64,000 nt of DNA from the NCBI GenBank assembly GCA_947494145.1, contig CANLTZ010000007.1:1-64000 (forward strand), written 5' to 3'. The stretch is from an uncultured Jannaschia sp. (GTDB lineage: Bacteria; Pseudomonadota; Alphaproteobacteria; Rhodobacterales; Rhodobacteraceae). The stretch's first letter is position 1, and every line of letters begins with the position of its first letter. A program made the position numbers and the translations under genes. The notes beneath the pieces were generated by a model. That model made no database searches. It was not told the origin of the DNA and was given only the letters and a program-made list of their open reading frames with translations. Shown here in pieces: positions 33,844 through 42,589 of the stretch.

Positions 33844-35012
33844 GGCGCCAGCCTTTGTTCGGCCAGTTCCACCCAGTAGGAACAGCCCGTGGGAATGATG
33901 TCGTCATTGAAGTCATATTCCGGGTGGTGGAGACCCGCAGACGGCCCGTTCCCGATCTGGATATAGGCGCCGGGGCAGGCCTTGAGCATATAGGCGAAGT
34001 CTTCGCCACCCGTGGTGCGCGGCGCTTCGGTATCGACATCCCCCCGGACGGCTTTGGCCGCTTTGGCGGCGTAGACGGTTTCATCCGCGTGGTTCGCCAT
34101 GACAGGATAGGGTTCTTCCTCAAAATGAAAGGACGCATCGGCGCCGTAGGCTTGGGCGGTGGAGGTAACCAAGCGTTTGATGTTTTCGACGGCGATGGTA
34201 CGGGCGGCGTCGTCGAAGCTTCGGATGGTGCCGCGCAGGGTAGCGCCATTGGGGATGACGTTGAACGCCTCGGTGTCGGTGTGAAACGCGGTGACCGAAA
34301 CAACCAGGGGTTGCTGCGGGTCGGTGTTGCGGCTGACGACAGATTGCAGCGCCATCACGATGGCCGATGCGGCGAGCGTTGTGTCGACGCTGTTATGGGG
34401 ACGCGCCGCATGGCCGCCCTTGCCGCGCACGTCGATGCGGAAACTGTCGACGGCGGCATAGAAGGGCCCGGGCCGAATGGCGAATTGGCCTGCGGGCAAA
34501 AGCGGGGAATTGTGCATCCCGTAGACTTCTGAAATATCGAAGCGATCCATCAGACCGTCTTGCACCATGGCCTCGGCGCCGGCGCCGCCTTCTTCGGCGG
34601 GCTGGAAAATCACTGCAACGGTGCCCGCGAAATTGCGCGCTTCTGCCAGGTATTGCGCGGCGCCCAGAAGCATGGCGGTGTGGCCGTCATGGCCACAGGC
34701 ATGCATGTGGCCAGGCACCCGTGAAGCGTAGGGCGCGCCCGTGGCCTCATGGATAGGCAACGCATCCATGTCAGCGCGTAGGCCGATGGTGCGGGCGTTA
34801 CCCCCTGGGTTGAACTTGCCGCGGATCAAACCGACGACGCCGGTCTGCCCGACCCCGGTGACGACTTCATCGCAGCCGAATGCGCGGAGTTTGTCCGCCA
34901 CGAAAGCCGCAGTGCGCGGCACTTCGTAGAGCAGTTCCGGGTTGGCATGGAGGTCACGGCGCCAGGCCGTGATCTCGGCGGTGAGGTCGGCGAATCGGTT
35001 TCGAATTGGCAT
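33840..35012 (-). CDS. M20-family amidohydrolase (hippurate-hydrolase-like)
   Basis: 390 aa from ATG 35012; the 33 in-frame residues upstream are promoter sequence. M20 peptidase/aminoacylase with metal ligands in HMHACGHDGHTAMLLG (around 102-116), Glu-Glu near 140 in QPAEEGGAGAEAM, and the late HHPEYDFND. The inserted dimerisation domain shows GKGGHAARPHNSVDT. It resembles hippurate hydrolases and indole-acetyl-amino-acid hydrolases. No signal peptide, so cytoplasmic. First gene of a two-gene operon with the acetamidase. Confidence 0.92.
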   Translation of the reverse strand: MPIRNRFADLTAEITAWRRDLHANPELLYEVPRTAAFVADKLRAFGCDEVVTGVGQTGVVGLIRGKFNPGGNARTIGLRADMDALPIHEATGAPYASRVPGHMHACGHDGHTAMLLGAAQYLAEARNFAGTVAVIFQPAEEGGAGAEAMVQDGLMDRFDISEVYGMHNSPLLPAGQFAIRPGPFYAAVDSFRIDVRGKGGHAARPHNSVDTTLAASAIVMALQSVVSRNTDPQQPLVVSVTAFHTDTEAFNVIPNGATLRGTIRSFDDAARTIAVENIKRLVTSTAQAYGADASFHFEEEPYPVMANHADETVYAAKAAKAVRGDVDTEAPRTTGGEDFAYMLKACPGAYIQIGNGPSAGLHHPEYDFNDDIIPTGCSYWVELAEQRLAP

Positions 35013-35101
35013 CGTCTGACTTTCAGGATTTTGAGGGGTTAGGGGGTGAAAATGTCGTAAAACATACAATTCAAAGGTTTTTCGAAACTTGAAACCGCAG
35101 A

Positions 35102-35135
35102 AACATGACATGTTGTCTTTTAAGTCTGACAGACT
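35102..35135. promoter_or_regulatory. two short palindromes in the M20 / MBL divergent promoter
   Basis: AACATG-A-CATGTT at 35102-35114 and AGTCTG-A-CAGACT at 35123-35135, each with a single central A. Their centres are 21 bp apart, two helical turns. The 188-bp gap is also AT-rich. They may bind the AraC regulator encoded after the MBL gene or another factor. Confidence 0.4.
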
Positions 35136-35200
35136 CGGTGTCCGCTAAATGGCATCTTGGGACGGTAGAACCGCTGTACCGGAGTGAAAGGAACGTCTAG

Positions 35201-36172
35201 ATGCGCGATTCTCTCCCCGCTTGTGATAGGCCGTCGATCGCCCGCTCCCATGGCATCGATGCCAACGTCCCCGTGGCGTCCTCCACGACCCGTCGGCGGT
35301 TCTGCATGCTTTCTGCGGCAGCCCTTGTCGGATTGTCCACGAATTCGTCCCTGGCCGCCTCAGGGGTTCGCACCCGCGACGTGGGCGAATTGCGCCTGAC
35401 GACGATGTCTGATGGTCATTTCGATCTGCCCCTGACCCGGTTTCCCAATGCCCCCGATATCGTCGACCGGCGTCCTGTCCGGGTCGGTGCCAATGCCTGG
35501 GTGATCGAGACGCCCACACGCCTTGTCCTGGTGGATGCCGGGTCGGGCGCGGCGATGCAGCAGCTTTTCCCCGATACCGGCCGTTTGGCCGACCGTCTGA
35601 CGGCTGGCGGGGTTTCTGCTCAGGACGTGACCGATATCATACTGACCCATATGCATACCGACCATATCGGTGGTCTGATGGTCAACGGTGTGCCCCGCTT
35701 CCCCAACGCAACGGTCCACATCGCCGAGGCGGACTGGGCGTTTTGGATGGATCCGGGCCGCACCACGCAGGTGCCGCGCAACCAGCTTTCAGAGGCGGTT
35801 TTGGTCGTTCAGCTTGCCAAAGCACTGAATTACGATGTGATGCTGCATTCGGGCCAGGTGGACTTGGGCGAAGGGATCATCATGGAGCCCGCGCCGGGCC
35901 ATACGCCTGGCCACATGGTGGTGCGGCTCGATTCAGGTGGCCAGCAGGCCATGATCTTGAGCGATGCGATGATTTGCGGGCCCATGCAAATGGCCTACCC
36001 GGAAGTGACGTATATGCTGGATGTCGATCCAATCGGTGCTGCCGAGTTCCGCAGACGCTGCTTCGACATGCTTGCGACAGACGGGATTCCCTTTACTTCA
36101 ACGCATCTTAACACTATGGCATTGGGGAATGTCGGCCGGTTTGGAACCGGGTTCAGCTTCCACCCGGCTTGA
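35201..36172 (+). CDS. Tat-exported metallo-beta-lactamase-fold hydrolase
   Basis: 323 aa. Residues 29-52 form a twin-arginine signal (TTRRRFCMLSAAALVGLS) after an unusual 28-residue N-terminal extension. The mature domain is a metallo-beta-lactamase fold with the metal motif HMHTDHIGG (His150 to His155), PAPGHTPGHMVVRL for the next ligand and ILSDAMICGP carrying the bridging Asp. It resembles the periplasmic quorum-quenching-like or SoxH-like hydrolases rather than true beta-lactamases. It is followed by an AraC regulator on the same strand. Substrate unknown. Confidence 0.85.
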   Translation: MRDSLPACDRPSIARSHGIDANVPVASSTTRRRFCMLSAAALVGLSTNSSLAASGVRTRDVGELRLTTMSDGHFDLPLTRFPNAPDIVDRRPVRVGANAWVIETPTRLVLVDAGSGAAMQQLFPDTGRLADRLTAGGVSAQDVTDIILTHMHTDHIGGLMVNGVPRFPNATVHIAEADWAFWMDPGRTTQVPRNQLSEAVLVVQLAKALNYDVMLHSGQVDLGEGIIMEPAPGHTPGHMVVRLDSGGQQAMILSDAMICGPMQMAYPEVTYMLDVDPIGAAEFRRRCFDMLATDGIPFTSTHLNTMALGNVGRFGTGFSFHPA

Positions 36173-36243
36173 GTGTGGGGCGATGCGACAGCCAAGCGGC
36201 GACCTCGCATCCCGTCGTCGCGACGCCGAGAGAGGGCGAAGAG

Positions 36244-37155
36244 ATGAGCAAATCTCCCAACACGCTCTTGCAGCGGGATTATGGCCAACTCTACGGAGAT
36301 CTCTATGGCCATTTTCCGCAGGAACGCCGCGTGGTCGGCTCAAACGGGTTGTCCATCCTGCAAGTGTCGCAGGAAGGGCACGAAAAAACGCATCCAGCGG
36401 TCGCGTCGGTTGTGTTCCGGCTGAATGTCGAGGGCGCGTTGTCCCATTCGCGGGTGAATTTCGGAGAAGGCGACATCGACCTTACCGGCCGTCCCGGAAG
36501 CTTTTATCTGGCGCCCGCCCGCGCTGTGGCCCAGTGGGAGAGCGAGGGCGATCACCGGATCATGCTCATGGCCATTCCAGAAGCCAGGGTTCAGACCATG
36601 CTTGGCGCCGAGGACGAACCCGACCCGCTCGGGTCCCTTTATGGTCGAGAATTGCACAGCCCTACTGTGTCCGCGTTGATGTCCCAGATCTGGACGCATT
36701 CTGCACAGCAAGGTCGGTCGGATCGGTTGATTTCCGATGGGCTGGTTCTGTCGCTGCTTGGCACGTTGGTCGGTCATGCCGAGGCAGGTGCCATGGATGA
36801 CGACGGCCGCGGCGACAGGCCGCTTGATGCAACCCGCTTGCAGCGGGTGACCGACTACGTGGAAGAAAACTTGGCCGTGCCTTTGACGGTGGACATGTTG
36901 GCCGACATTGCCTGCCTGTCGTCGTTCCACTTCGCGCGCCGCTTCCGTGAGGCCACTGGGGAAACCCCCCATGCCTACGTCATCGGCCGTCGAATAGATG
37001 CCGGGCGCCGAATGCTGGAGGCGGACGAGCTTTCCATCGGGGAAATCGCCCATGCCTGCGGCTTTTCAAGCCAGTCGCATTTCACGACGCAGTTCCGTTC
37101 ACGCTTGGGCATGCCGCCTGGCGCATGGCGAAACAGGGCGCGCAAGGGCGGTTGA
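36244..37155 (+). CDS. AraC-family transcriptional regulator
   Basis: 303 aa from ATG 36244, with a GAGAGGGCGAAGAG ribosome-site region; the open frame starting at TTG 36169 is less likely. The N-terminal half is a ligand domain. The C-terminal 100 residues hold two HTH motifs (VDMLADIACLSSFHFARRF and SIGEIAHACGFSSQSHFTTQF) followed by FRSRLGMPPGAWR. It lies 71 bp after the Tat-exported hydrolase, so it probably regulates that gene. It converges with fliI across a 19-bp gap. Confidence 0.88.
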   Translation: MSKSPNTLLQRDYGQLYGDLYGHFPQERRVVGSNGLSILQVSQEGHEKTHPAVASVVFRLNVEGALSHSRVNFGEGDIDLTGRPGSFYLAPARAVAQWESEGDHRIMLMAIPEARVQTMLGAEDEPDPLGSLYGRELHSPTVSALMSQIWTHSAQQGRSDRLISDGLVLSLLGTLVGHAEAGAMDDDGRGDRPLDATRLQRVTDYVEENLAVPLTVDMLADIACLSSFHFARRFREATGETPHAYVIGRRIDAGRRMLEADELSIGEIAHACGFSSQSHFTTQFRSRLGMPPGAWRNRARKGG

Positions 37156-37174
37156 AGCGGACGTTCAAGCCAGC

Positions 37175-38497
37175 TTAGCGACCGGCCAAGCCTGAAAGCA
37201 GGCGGAAGCCATCCTCGATCCGATCCAGGCCTTGCGCGGCGAAGATATCGTTTAGGCGCGGCATGATGGCGACGGCGCGGTCGATTTCGGGATTTGCGCC
37301 TCGTTCGTAGAGGCCGGATGTCACCATCAATGCATTGCGATCATAGACGCTCAGCGCCTTGCGAACGTCGGCGATAGTGGCGTTTTCCGCCTCTGTCGCG
37401 GCGTCCGGCAGGGACCGCGAGACGGAGCGCAGGACATCCACCGCCGGGAACCGCCCGCCTTCGGCGATTTCGCGCGACAGCACGATATGGCCATCAAGCT
37501 GGCCACGGACGATGTCGGCGACGGGTTCTTCCATGTCCGATCCGGCCACCAGGACCGAGAAGATCGCTGTAATGTCGCCTTGGCCGCCTTCACCTGGCCC
37601 CGTGCGTTCACACAGTGACGCCAGAACGGGCGTCAGGCTGGGGGGATGGCCGCGCAAGCTGGGCTCCTCCCCTGTCGCAGTGGCGACTTCGCGGTGGGCT
37701 TCGGCGAGCCGGGTGACGCTGTCGCATAGGAAGAGAACGCGCTTGCCTTTGTCTCGGAAATGTTCGGCCACGGTCAGCGCCGCGAAGGCGCAGCGGCGCC
37801 GGGTATTGGCGGGCATGTCGGAGGTTGCGGCAACGACGACGGTGCGCGCCATGCCCCGCGGGCCTAGGATTTTGCGCACGAAATCAGATACTTCACGCCC
37901 TCGTTCGCCCACCAGCGCCAGAACGCAGATATCGGCCTCCATATCGCGGGCAAGGCTGCCCAGAAGGGTCGATTTTCCGACGCCGGAACCCGCAAAGAGC
38001 CCTATGCGCTGCCCTGAGACGATGGGCAACATGGTGTCGAGCACGGCAAACCCCGTGCGCAGGCGCGTGCCCATTCCGCGCCGTCGGGCTGGTGACGGGG
38101 CGGGGCCATCAAGTGGGAGCGCGGGCCCCGAAGGCAGGGGGGCGTCATCCAATGGGTTGCCAAAAGGGTCGACGATTCGCCCGACCCAGGCGGCGCAGGG
38201 ACCGATCGTGGGTGGGCCCGCGGGACGCACCGGTAAGCCGATGCGCAGGCCCGTGGCTGGCCCGAACGGCGTGGCCCAGAGACTGTCGCGATCCAGCCGC
38301 GAAACCTCGGCCCGGTGGGGCGTAGCGCCCACATCTTCATAGATAAGTTCATCGCCCAGTTGTGCGTGATCGGACAGCCCTTCGACCAGGAAACCAGACG
38401 CCTCAAGGCGTGTGATCCGCCCCAGCGGATAGCTGCGTTCGATCCGCGAAATCTGGGCGCGCAGCGGGGCGAAGGGGTCGGTTTCGAGATCGAACAT
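37175..38497 (-). CDS. fliI: flagellum-specific ATPase FliI
   Basis: 440 aa. The ATPase powers export through the flagellar type III apparatus. The P-loop is GSGVGKST at residues 170-177. Other motifs are ALVGERGREVSDF, VVVAATSDMPANTRRRCAF, LFLCDSVTRLAEAHREVA and a C-terminal REIAEGGRFPAVDVLRSVSR. The gene stands alone on the minus strand, divergent from flgB. Its helper FliH is 15 kb away in the fliF operon. Confidence 0.95.
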   Translation of the reverse strand: MFDLETDPFAPLRAQISRIERSYPLGRITRLEASGFLVEGLSDHAQLGDELIYEDVGATPHRAEVSRLDRDSLWATPFGPATGLRIGLPVRPAGPPTIGPCAAWVGRIVDPFGNPLDDAPLPSGPALPLDGPAPSPARRRGMGTRLRTGFAVLDTMLPIVSGQRIGLFAGSGVGKSTLLGSLARDMEADICVLALVGERGREVSDFVRKILGPRGMARTVVVAATSDMPANTRRRCAFAALTVAEHFRDKGKRVLFLCDSVTRLAEAHREVATATGEEPSLRGHPPSLTPVLASLCERTGPGEGGQGDITAIFSVLVAGSDMEEPVADIVRGQLDGHIVLSREIAEGGRFPAVDVLRSVSRSLPDAATEAENATIADVRKALSVYDRNALMVTSGLYERGANPEIDRAVAIMPRLNDIFAAQGLDRIEDGFRLLSGLAGR

Positions 38498-38518
38498 TCT
38501 GGCAACTCCTGTCCTGGT

Positions 38519-38560
38519 TGAAACGATTTCTAAAGGAATCAGTCTTAAGGCTTCGTTTCA
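38519..38560. promoter_or_regulatory. inverted repeat in the fliI-flgB divergent promoter
   Basis: TGAAACGA (38519-38526) and TCGTTTCA (38553-38560), perfect 8-bp arms separated by 26 bp, span the 85-bp gap between the fliI and flgB starts. No TTAA-N7-TTAA CtrA-like pair was found in this gap. Confidence 0.4.
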
Positions 38561-38582
38561 CGGATAACGGAGGATGTGCCCC

Positions 38583-38957
38583 GTGAACGAGATGCCCGAC
38601 CTCATGCGCCTTGCGGCGGGGGCCGCACGCCATGCGGCCAGCCGCCAGGCTGTCATCGCCACCAATGTGGCTAATGCCGATACGCCGGGCTACCGCGCCC
38701 GCGATATGGAAGCTTTCAATCCTGATCGCAGCGATTTCGCCCTGCGCCGGACCCATGCTGGCCATATGGCTGGGTCCGACCGCGCCGCTGGCAACATCTT
38801 TGAACTGCGCGGCATGGGGACCGACCCCAATGGCAATTCGGTGATCTTGGAAGACCAGATCCTGCGCGGCATCGAAGCCTCGCGTCACCATTCCCGCGCC
38901 GTGACTGTCTACAAGAACGCGCTCGACATCATGCGCGCCAGCATCGGAAGGAATTGA
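38583..38957 (+). CDS. flgB: flagellar basal-body rod protein FlgB
   Basis: 124 aa from GTG 38583. The GGAGG at 38569-38573 abuts the ATG at 38574 but is nine bases from this GTG, which decides the start. FlgB is a proximal rod subunit. The rod-family N-terminal region is present (RQAVIATNVANADTPGYRARD), as is the C-terminal helix SRAVTVYKNALDIMRASIGRN. First gene of a nine-gene operon. Confidence 0.93.
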   Translation: MNEMPDLMRLAAGAARHAASRQAVIATNVANADTPGYRARDMEAFNPDRSDFALRRTHAGHMAGSDRAAGNIFELRGMGTDPNGNSVILEDQILRGIEASRHHSRAVTVYKNALDIMRASIGRN

Positions 38958-38960
38958 CGG

Positions 38961-39353
38961 ATGGCTGAGTTTTCGAACGCTCTGGGCATTCTGTCGTCGG
39001 GTATGAAAGGGCAAAGCCAACGTCTGCGCCACATTGCCGAGAATATCGCCAATGTCGACACCCCTGGCTATCGTCGCAAGACCGTCGAATTTCGTGCCGC
39101 TGTCGAAGAAGGGCAGCGGACCGGGGCTATCGAAATGGGCCCCGTGCAGATTTCGCGCGCGGATCTTCCGCGCGTCCATGACCCCGATCATCCCATGGCG
39201 GATGGCCAGGGCTATTACGATGGCTCAAATGTCGAACTGGTGACGGAGCTTGCGGATGCGCGGGAAGCGCAGCGCAGCTACGAAGCCAACTTAAAGATGT
39301 TTGAGCAAGTCCGGCGCATGTCGTCACAGCTGATGGACGTGCTCAAACGCTAA
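38961..39353 (+). CDS. flgC: flagellar basal-body rod protein FlgC
   Basis: 130 aa. A second proximal rod subunit with the rod motif LRHIAENIANVDTPGYRRKTVEF near the N-terminus and the C-terminal NVELVTELADAREAQRSYEANLKMF. It starts 3 bp after flgB. It is exported by the flagellar type III system and forms the rod with FlgB, FlgF and FlgG. Confidence 0.94.
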   Translation: MAEFSNALGILSSGMKGQSQRLRHIAENIANVDTPGYRRKTVEFRAAVEEGQRTGAIEMGPVQISRADLPRVHDPDHPMADGQGYYDGSNVELVTELADAREAQRSYEANLKMFEQVRRMSSQLMDVLKR

Positions 39354-39383
39354 GAAATTCCGATCGATCTAGAGGAGGCCAGA

Positions 39384-39641
39384 ATGGACCTTAATCCGAT
39401 CCTTACCGGGCTCGGCGGAACGCCCGCGCCCAAGGCGAACCCTGCAGCCGAAGCTGCCGCAGGCTTTGCAGATGCCTTACGCCAGGCCGAAATGCAGGCG
39501 GAAGCCGCCGTCACGTCGGGCGCAGACCCCCACGCCTTGGTGACTGCCATGGCGGAGGGCAAGCTTGCCATCGATACCGTCGTGACCATCCGGGACCGTG
39601 TCGTCGAAGCCTATCAAGAAATCCTCCGGATGCCGGTCTGA
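39384..39641 (+). CDS. fliE: flagellar hook-basal body protein FliE
   Basis: 85 aa. FliE joins the MS ring to the rod. The C-terminal half is family-typical (AMAEGKLAIDTVVTIRDRVVEAYQEILRMPV). The N-terminal half is Ala-rich (AAEAAAGFADALRQAEMQAEAAV). An AGAGGAG-type ribosome site (GAGGAGG) precedes it by five to ten bases. fliQ follows 3 bp after the stop. Confidence 0.9.
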   Translation: MDLNPILTGLGGTPAPKANPAAEAAAGFADALRQAEMQAEAAVTSGADPHALVTAMAEGKLAIDTVVTIRDRVVEAYQEILRMPV

Positions 39642-39644
39642 CCC

Positions 39645-39911
39645 ATGTCGGAACTGATGTTCTTCGACACGCTCCGCCAGGGGCTGTGGGTGGCTGTGCT
39701 CATCTCAACGCCAATATTGGGCGTGGCGCTGTTGGTCGGTCTGGTGATCGGTCTGCTGCAGGCGCTGACCTCCATCCAGGAAATGACGCTGACCTTCGTG
39801 CCAAAAATGGCGGCGATGTTGGGCGTCTTCTGGGTGTCGATGAGTTTCATGACCCTGACGCTGTCGCGCTACTTCACCGACACGCTCGTCCCGATCATTC
39901 AGGGGTTCTGA
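39645..39911 (+). CDS. fliQ: flagellar export membrane protein FliQ
   Basis: 88 aa with two membrane helices (about 14-38 and 50-72). FliQ is one of the small inner-membrane components of the export gate with FliP and Fli[22 protein letters not shown] and [14 protein letters not shown] are family hallmarks. fliP and fliR lie in other units of this block rather than adjacent. Confidence 0.95.
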   Translation: MSELMFFDTLRQGLWVAVLISTPILGVALLVGLVIGLLQALTSIQEMTLTFVPKMAAMLGVFWVSMSFMTLTLSRYFTDTLVPIIQGF

Positions 39912-39912
39912 T

Positions 39913-40626
39913 ATGGCCGATGGTATCTATCCGACCCTGGGCCGCCAGACCGGTCTGCTGCGCGAAATGGACCTGATCGCCCAGAACATCGCGAATGCGA
40001 ATACGACAGGCTACCGTGCTGAGGGCTTGATCTTTTCCGAGCACGTCATCCGCGGGGGCGACGGCGCCCCGTCGGTGTCATTTGCCAGCGGCCACGGCCG
40101 GCAGACGCGCTTTTTGCAAGGCGGCCTGGAACAGACGGGGGGCACGTTCGACCTGGCAATCGAAGGTGACGGTTACTTTCTGGTCGATGTCGCGGGTGAG
40201 CCGCATCTGACGCGGGCCGGTGCTTTCATTGCAGGGCCTGACGGTGCCCTATCCACCGCTGAGGGTTACCCAGTGCTTGATGAAGGTGGGGCGCCCGTCT
40301 TCGTGCCGCAGAATGCCGGCGACCTGCGCGTGGCCCCCGATGGCACCGTGTCCGCCGATGGCCAACCCGTTGCCCGCATCGGCATTGTGGCCCCCGAAGA
40401 CCCAGGCGCCATGACGCGCCGCGCGGGCACCATGTTCGCCGCCGACGCTTACCAGCCGGTTGAAAACCCACGGATGCTTCAGGGTTTCCTGGAGGCATCC
40501 AACGTCGACCCGATCACCGAGATCGCCCGGATGGTGGCCGTGCAGAATGCCTATGAGATGGGACAGGGCTTCATGGATCGCGAAGATGAGCGCCTGCGCG
40601 CCATGTTTCGCCTGATGGAACAGTAA
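39913..40626 (+). CDS. flgF: flagellar basal-body rod protein FlgF
   Basis: 237 aa, proximal rod protein of the FlgE/F/G family. The N-terminal LLREMDLIAQNIANANTTGYRAEG, the middle FDLAIEGDGYFLVDVAGEPHLTRAGAF and the C-terminal MVAVQNAYEMGQGFM segments are typical. It starts one base after fliQ and is followed by flgG after 15 bp. Confidence 0.94.
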   Translation: MADGIYPTLGRQTGLLREMDLIAQNIANANTTGYRAEGLIFSEHVIRGGDGAPSVSFASGHGRQTRFLQGGLEQTGGTFDLAIEGDGYFLVDVAGEPHLTRAGAFIAGPDGALSTAEGYPVLDEGGAPVFVPQNAGDLRVAPDGTVSADGQPVARIGIVAPEDPGAMTRRAGTMFAADAYQPVENPRMLQGFLEASNVDPITEIARMVAVQNAYEMGQGFMDREDERLRAMFRLMEQ

Positions 40627-40641
40627 GGAGGGCCGCAAGAA

Positions 40642-41427
40642 ATGCGCGCACTGAGTATCGCAGCGACCGGCATGGCCGCACAGCAAACCCGGGTGGAGGT
40701 GATCTCCAACAACTTGGCCAACATGAACACGACGGGCTACAACGCCCGCCGCGCCGAATTCGCCGACCTGCATTATCAGCAGGTAACGCGCGCGGGGGCC
40801 ATCAACTCCTCCACTGGGGCGGTGGTGCCCGCGGGGGTCCAGCTGGGGCTGGGCGTGCGACCTACCGCCGTTTCGATGGAAGTGGCGCAGGGCGCGTTGG
40901 CGCAGACGGGTGGCGATCTGGACGTGGCCATCCAAGGCAGCGGCTATATCGAAGTGACACTACCATCGGGGGCGTCGGCCTATACGCGCGACGGCGCGCT
41001 CAAGCGCACCGGCGACGGCCTTCTGGTGACATCTGACGGCCACCCAGTAGTGCCAGACATTACGATCCCGGACGATTCCCGTTCCGTTTCGATCAACCCG
41101 GAAGGGGAGGTCTACGCCTATTTCACCGACCAGGCCGAGCCCGAGTTGCTCGGGCAATTGACCCTTGTGGGCTTCACCAATGAGAAGGGTCTCGAGGCCC
41201 TGGGCTCGAACCTTTACAGCGAAACAGGTGCCTCTGGTGCGCCCTTGGTCGGGTTCGCGGGCGAGGATGGGCTAGGATTTTTTCAGCAGGGGTATCTGGA
41301 GGATAGCTCTGTCGACGCGGTGCGGCAGATCACCGACCTGATCGAGGCACAGCGCGGCTATGAGATGAACGCCAAGGTCATCACCGCGGCCGATCAGATG
41401 ATGTCGGCAACGACGCAAATCCGATGA
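40642..41427 (+). CDS. flgG: flagellar distal rod protein FlgG
   Basis: 261 aa. FlgG builds the distal rod. Characteristic segments are MRALSIAATGMAAQQTRVEVISNNLANMNTTGYNARRAEF, LDVAIQGSGYIEVTLPSG, and the C-terminal ITDLIEAQRGYEMNAKVITAADQMM. The stop overlaps the flgA start by ATGA. Length is exactly the usual FlgG size. Confidence 0.96.
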   Translation: MRALSIAATGMAAQQTRVEVISNNLANMNTTGYNARRAEFADLHYQQVTRAGAINSSTGAVVPAGVQLGLGVRPTAVSMEVAQGALAQTGGDLDVAIQGSGYIEVTLPSGASAYTRDGALKRTGDGLLVTSDGHPVVPDITIPDDSRSVSINPEGEVYAYFTDQAEPELLGQLTLVGFTNEKGLEALGSNLYSETGASGAPLVGFAGEDGLGFFQQGYLEDSSVDAVRQITDLIEAQRGYEMNAKVITAADQMMSATTQIR

Positions 41428-41837
41428 TCCGGCTCGCGCTTGTCCTGATGATGCTGGCGGAACCCGTCCTGGCCCAATCCGTGGTGGTCGTGCGCCCCAT
41501 TCGGGCGGGCGAGACCCTCAGTGCCGACGATTTGGCCTTTGGTACGCGGACCGACGCCAATGGCTTTTCCGACCCGCGCGACATGATCGGACTGGAGGCG
41601 AGGGTGAACCTGTATCCAGGCCGCCCCATCCTGACGCGCGATATCGGCTTGCCGACGGTCGTGGAACGCAACGCCATCGTGCCGCTCATCTTTGAGCGGG
41701 GCGGCCTGAAAATCACGCTTGAAGGACGCGCGCTGAGCCGTGCGGGCGAGGGGGAGGCCGTGCGGGTCATGAACCTTTCCTCCCGCTCCACGGTCACAGG
41801 CATCGCCACCGGCGAAGGCGCCGTCGTCGTCCAATAA
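41424..41837 (+). CDS. flgA: flagellar P-ring assembly chaperone FlgA
   Basis: 137 aa with a signal peptide (MIRLALVLMMLAEPVLAQS), so it acts in the periplasm. The SAF/FlgA domain has VVVRPIRAGETLSADDL, GLEARVNLYPGRPI and GGLKITLEGRALSRAGEGE ending in SSRSTVTGIATGEGAVVVQ. It is the short single-domain form. FlgA aids FlgI P-ring assembly; flgI itself is not in the window. Confidence 0.9.
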   Translation: MIRLALVLMMLAEPVLAQSVVVVRPIRAGETLSADDLAFGTRTDANGFSDPRDMIGLEARVNLYPGRPILTRDIGLPTVVERNAIVPLIFERGGLKITLEGRALSRAGEGEAVRVMNLSSRSTVTGIATGEGAVVVQ

Positions 41838-41858
41838 ACGCCCAATCGGAGATCGCCC

Positions 41859-42587
41859 ATGCGCGCGCCCCTGCTTCCCCTTCTTCTGCTGATCGGCATC
41901 ACCGCCTGTGGGCGCGTTGACCATATCGGCCGGGCCCCCACGATGACGCCTGTGTCGCTTGGCAACGAACATGCCGCCATGGCCGCCATCCCTGCCGAAA
42001 CGCTGGTCGTGGAAACGGACCCGCTGGCCCAGGCCTCGCTTTGGACGGGCGGGCGGCAATCGCTGTTTGGCGACCGCAGGGCCCACGAGGTTGGCGATAT
42101 CATGACCGTCGTGATCGAAATCGACGAACGGGCCGAGATCGACAATGCGACCAACCGATCCCGCAGCGGGTCGGAATCGATGGCCATTCCAGAGTTTCTG
42201 GGTTTGCCCCAAAGGATTGATCCGCGCCTGCCCGAAGGAGCCACGTTGGGCAACGCGGTTGAAGCGAATTCTTCCAGTTCCTCATCTGGCACTGGCGGTG
42301 TGCGCCGGCAGGAGCGTTTGACGCTGCGCATTGCCGCGACGGTGGTGGGGGTGCAGCCGAACGGCGCGCTCCGCATCGAGGGCAGACAGGAGGTCCGCGT
42401 GAACTTCGAACTCAGGGAGATGTTGGTGAGCGGCTATGTGCGGCCCGGCGACATTTCGCGCCAGAACGAGATCACATATGACAAGATCGCCTCGGCGCGG
42501 ATTTCTTATGGTGGGCGGGGGCAGATCACGGATGTCCAGCAGCCGCGCCTTGGCCAGCAGATCGCTGACATTGTGCTGCCGTTCTGA
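41859..42587 (+). CDS. flgH: flagellar L-ring protein FlgH
   Basis: 242 aa outer-membrane lipoprotein. The lipobox LIGITAC places the lipidated Cys at residue 17. Family segments include SLWTGGRQSLFGDRRAHEVGDIMTVVIEI, FLGLPQRI, and the C-terminal VSGYVRPGDISRQNEITYDKIASARISYGG. It forms the ring in the outer membrane around the rod. Confidence 0.95.
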   Translation: MRAPLLPLLLLIGITACGRVDHIGRAPTMTPVSLGNEHAAMAAIPAETLVVETDPLAQASLWTGGRQSLFGDRRAHEVGDIMTVVIEIDERAEIDNATNRSRSGSESMAIPEFLGLPQRIDPRLPEGATLGNAVEANSSSSSSGTGGVRRQERLTLRIAATVVGVQPNGALRIEGRQEVRVNFELREMLVSGYVRPGDISRQNEITYDKIASARISYGGRGQITDVQQPRLGQQIADIVLPF

Positions 42588-42589
42588 CC

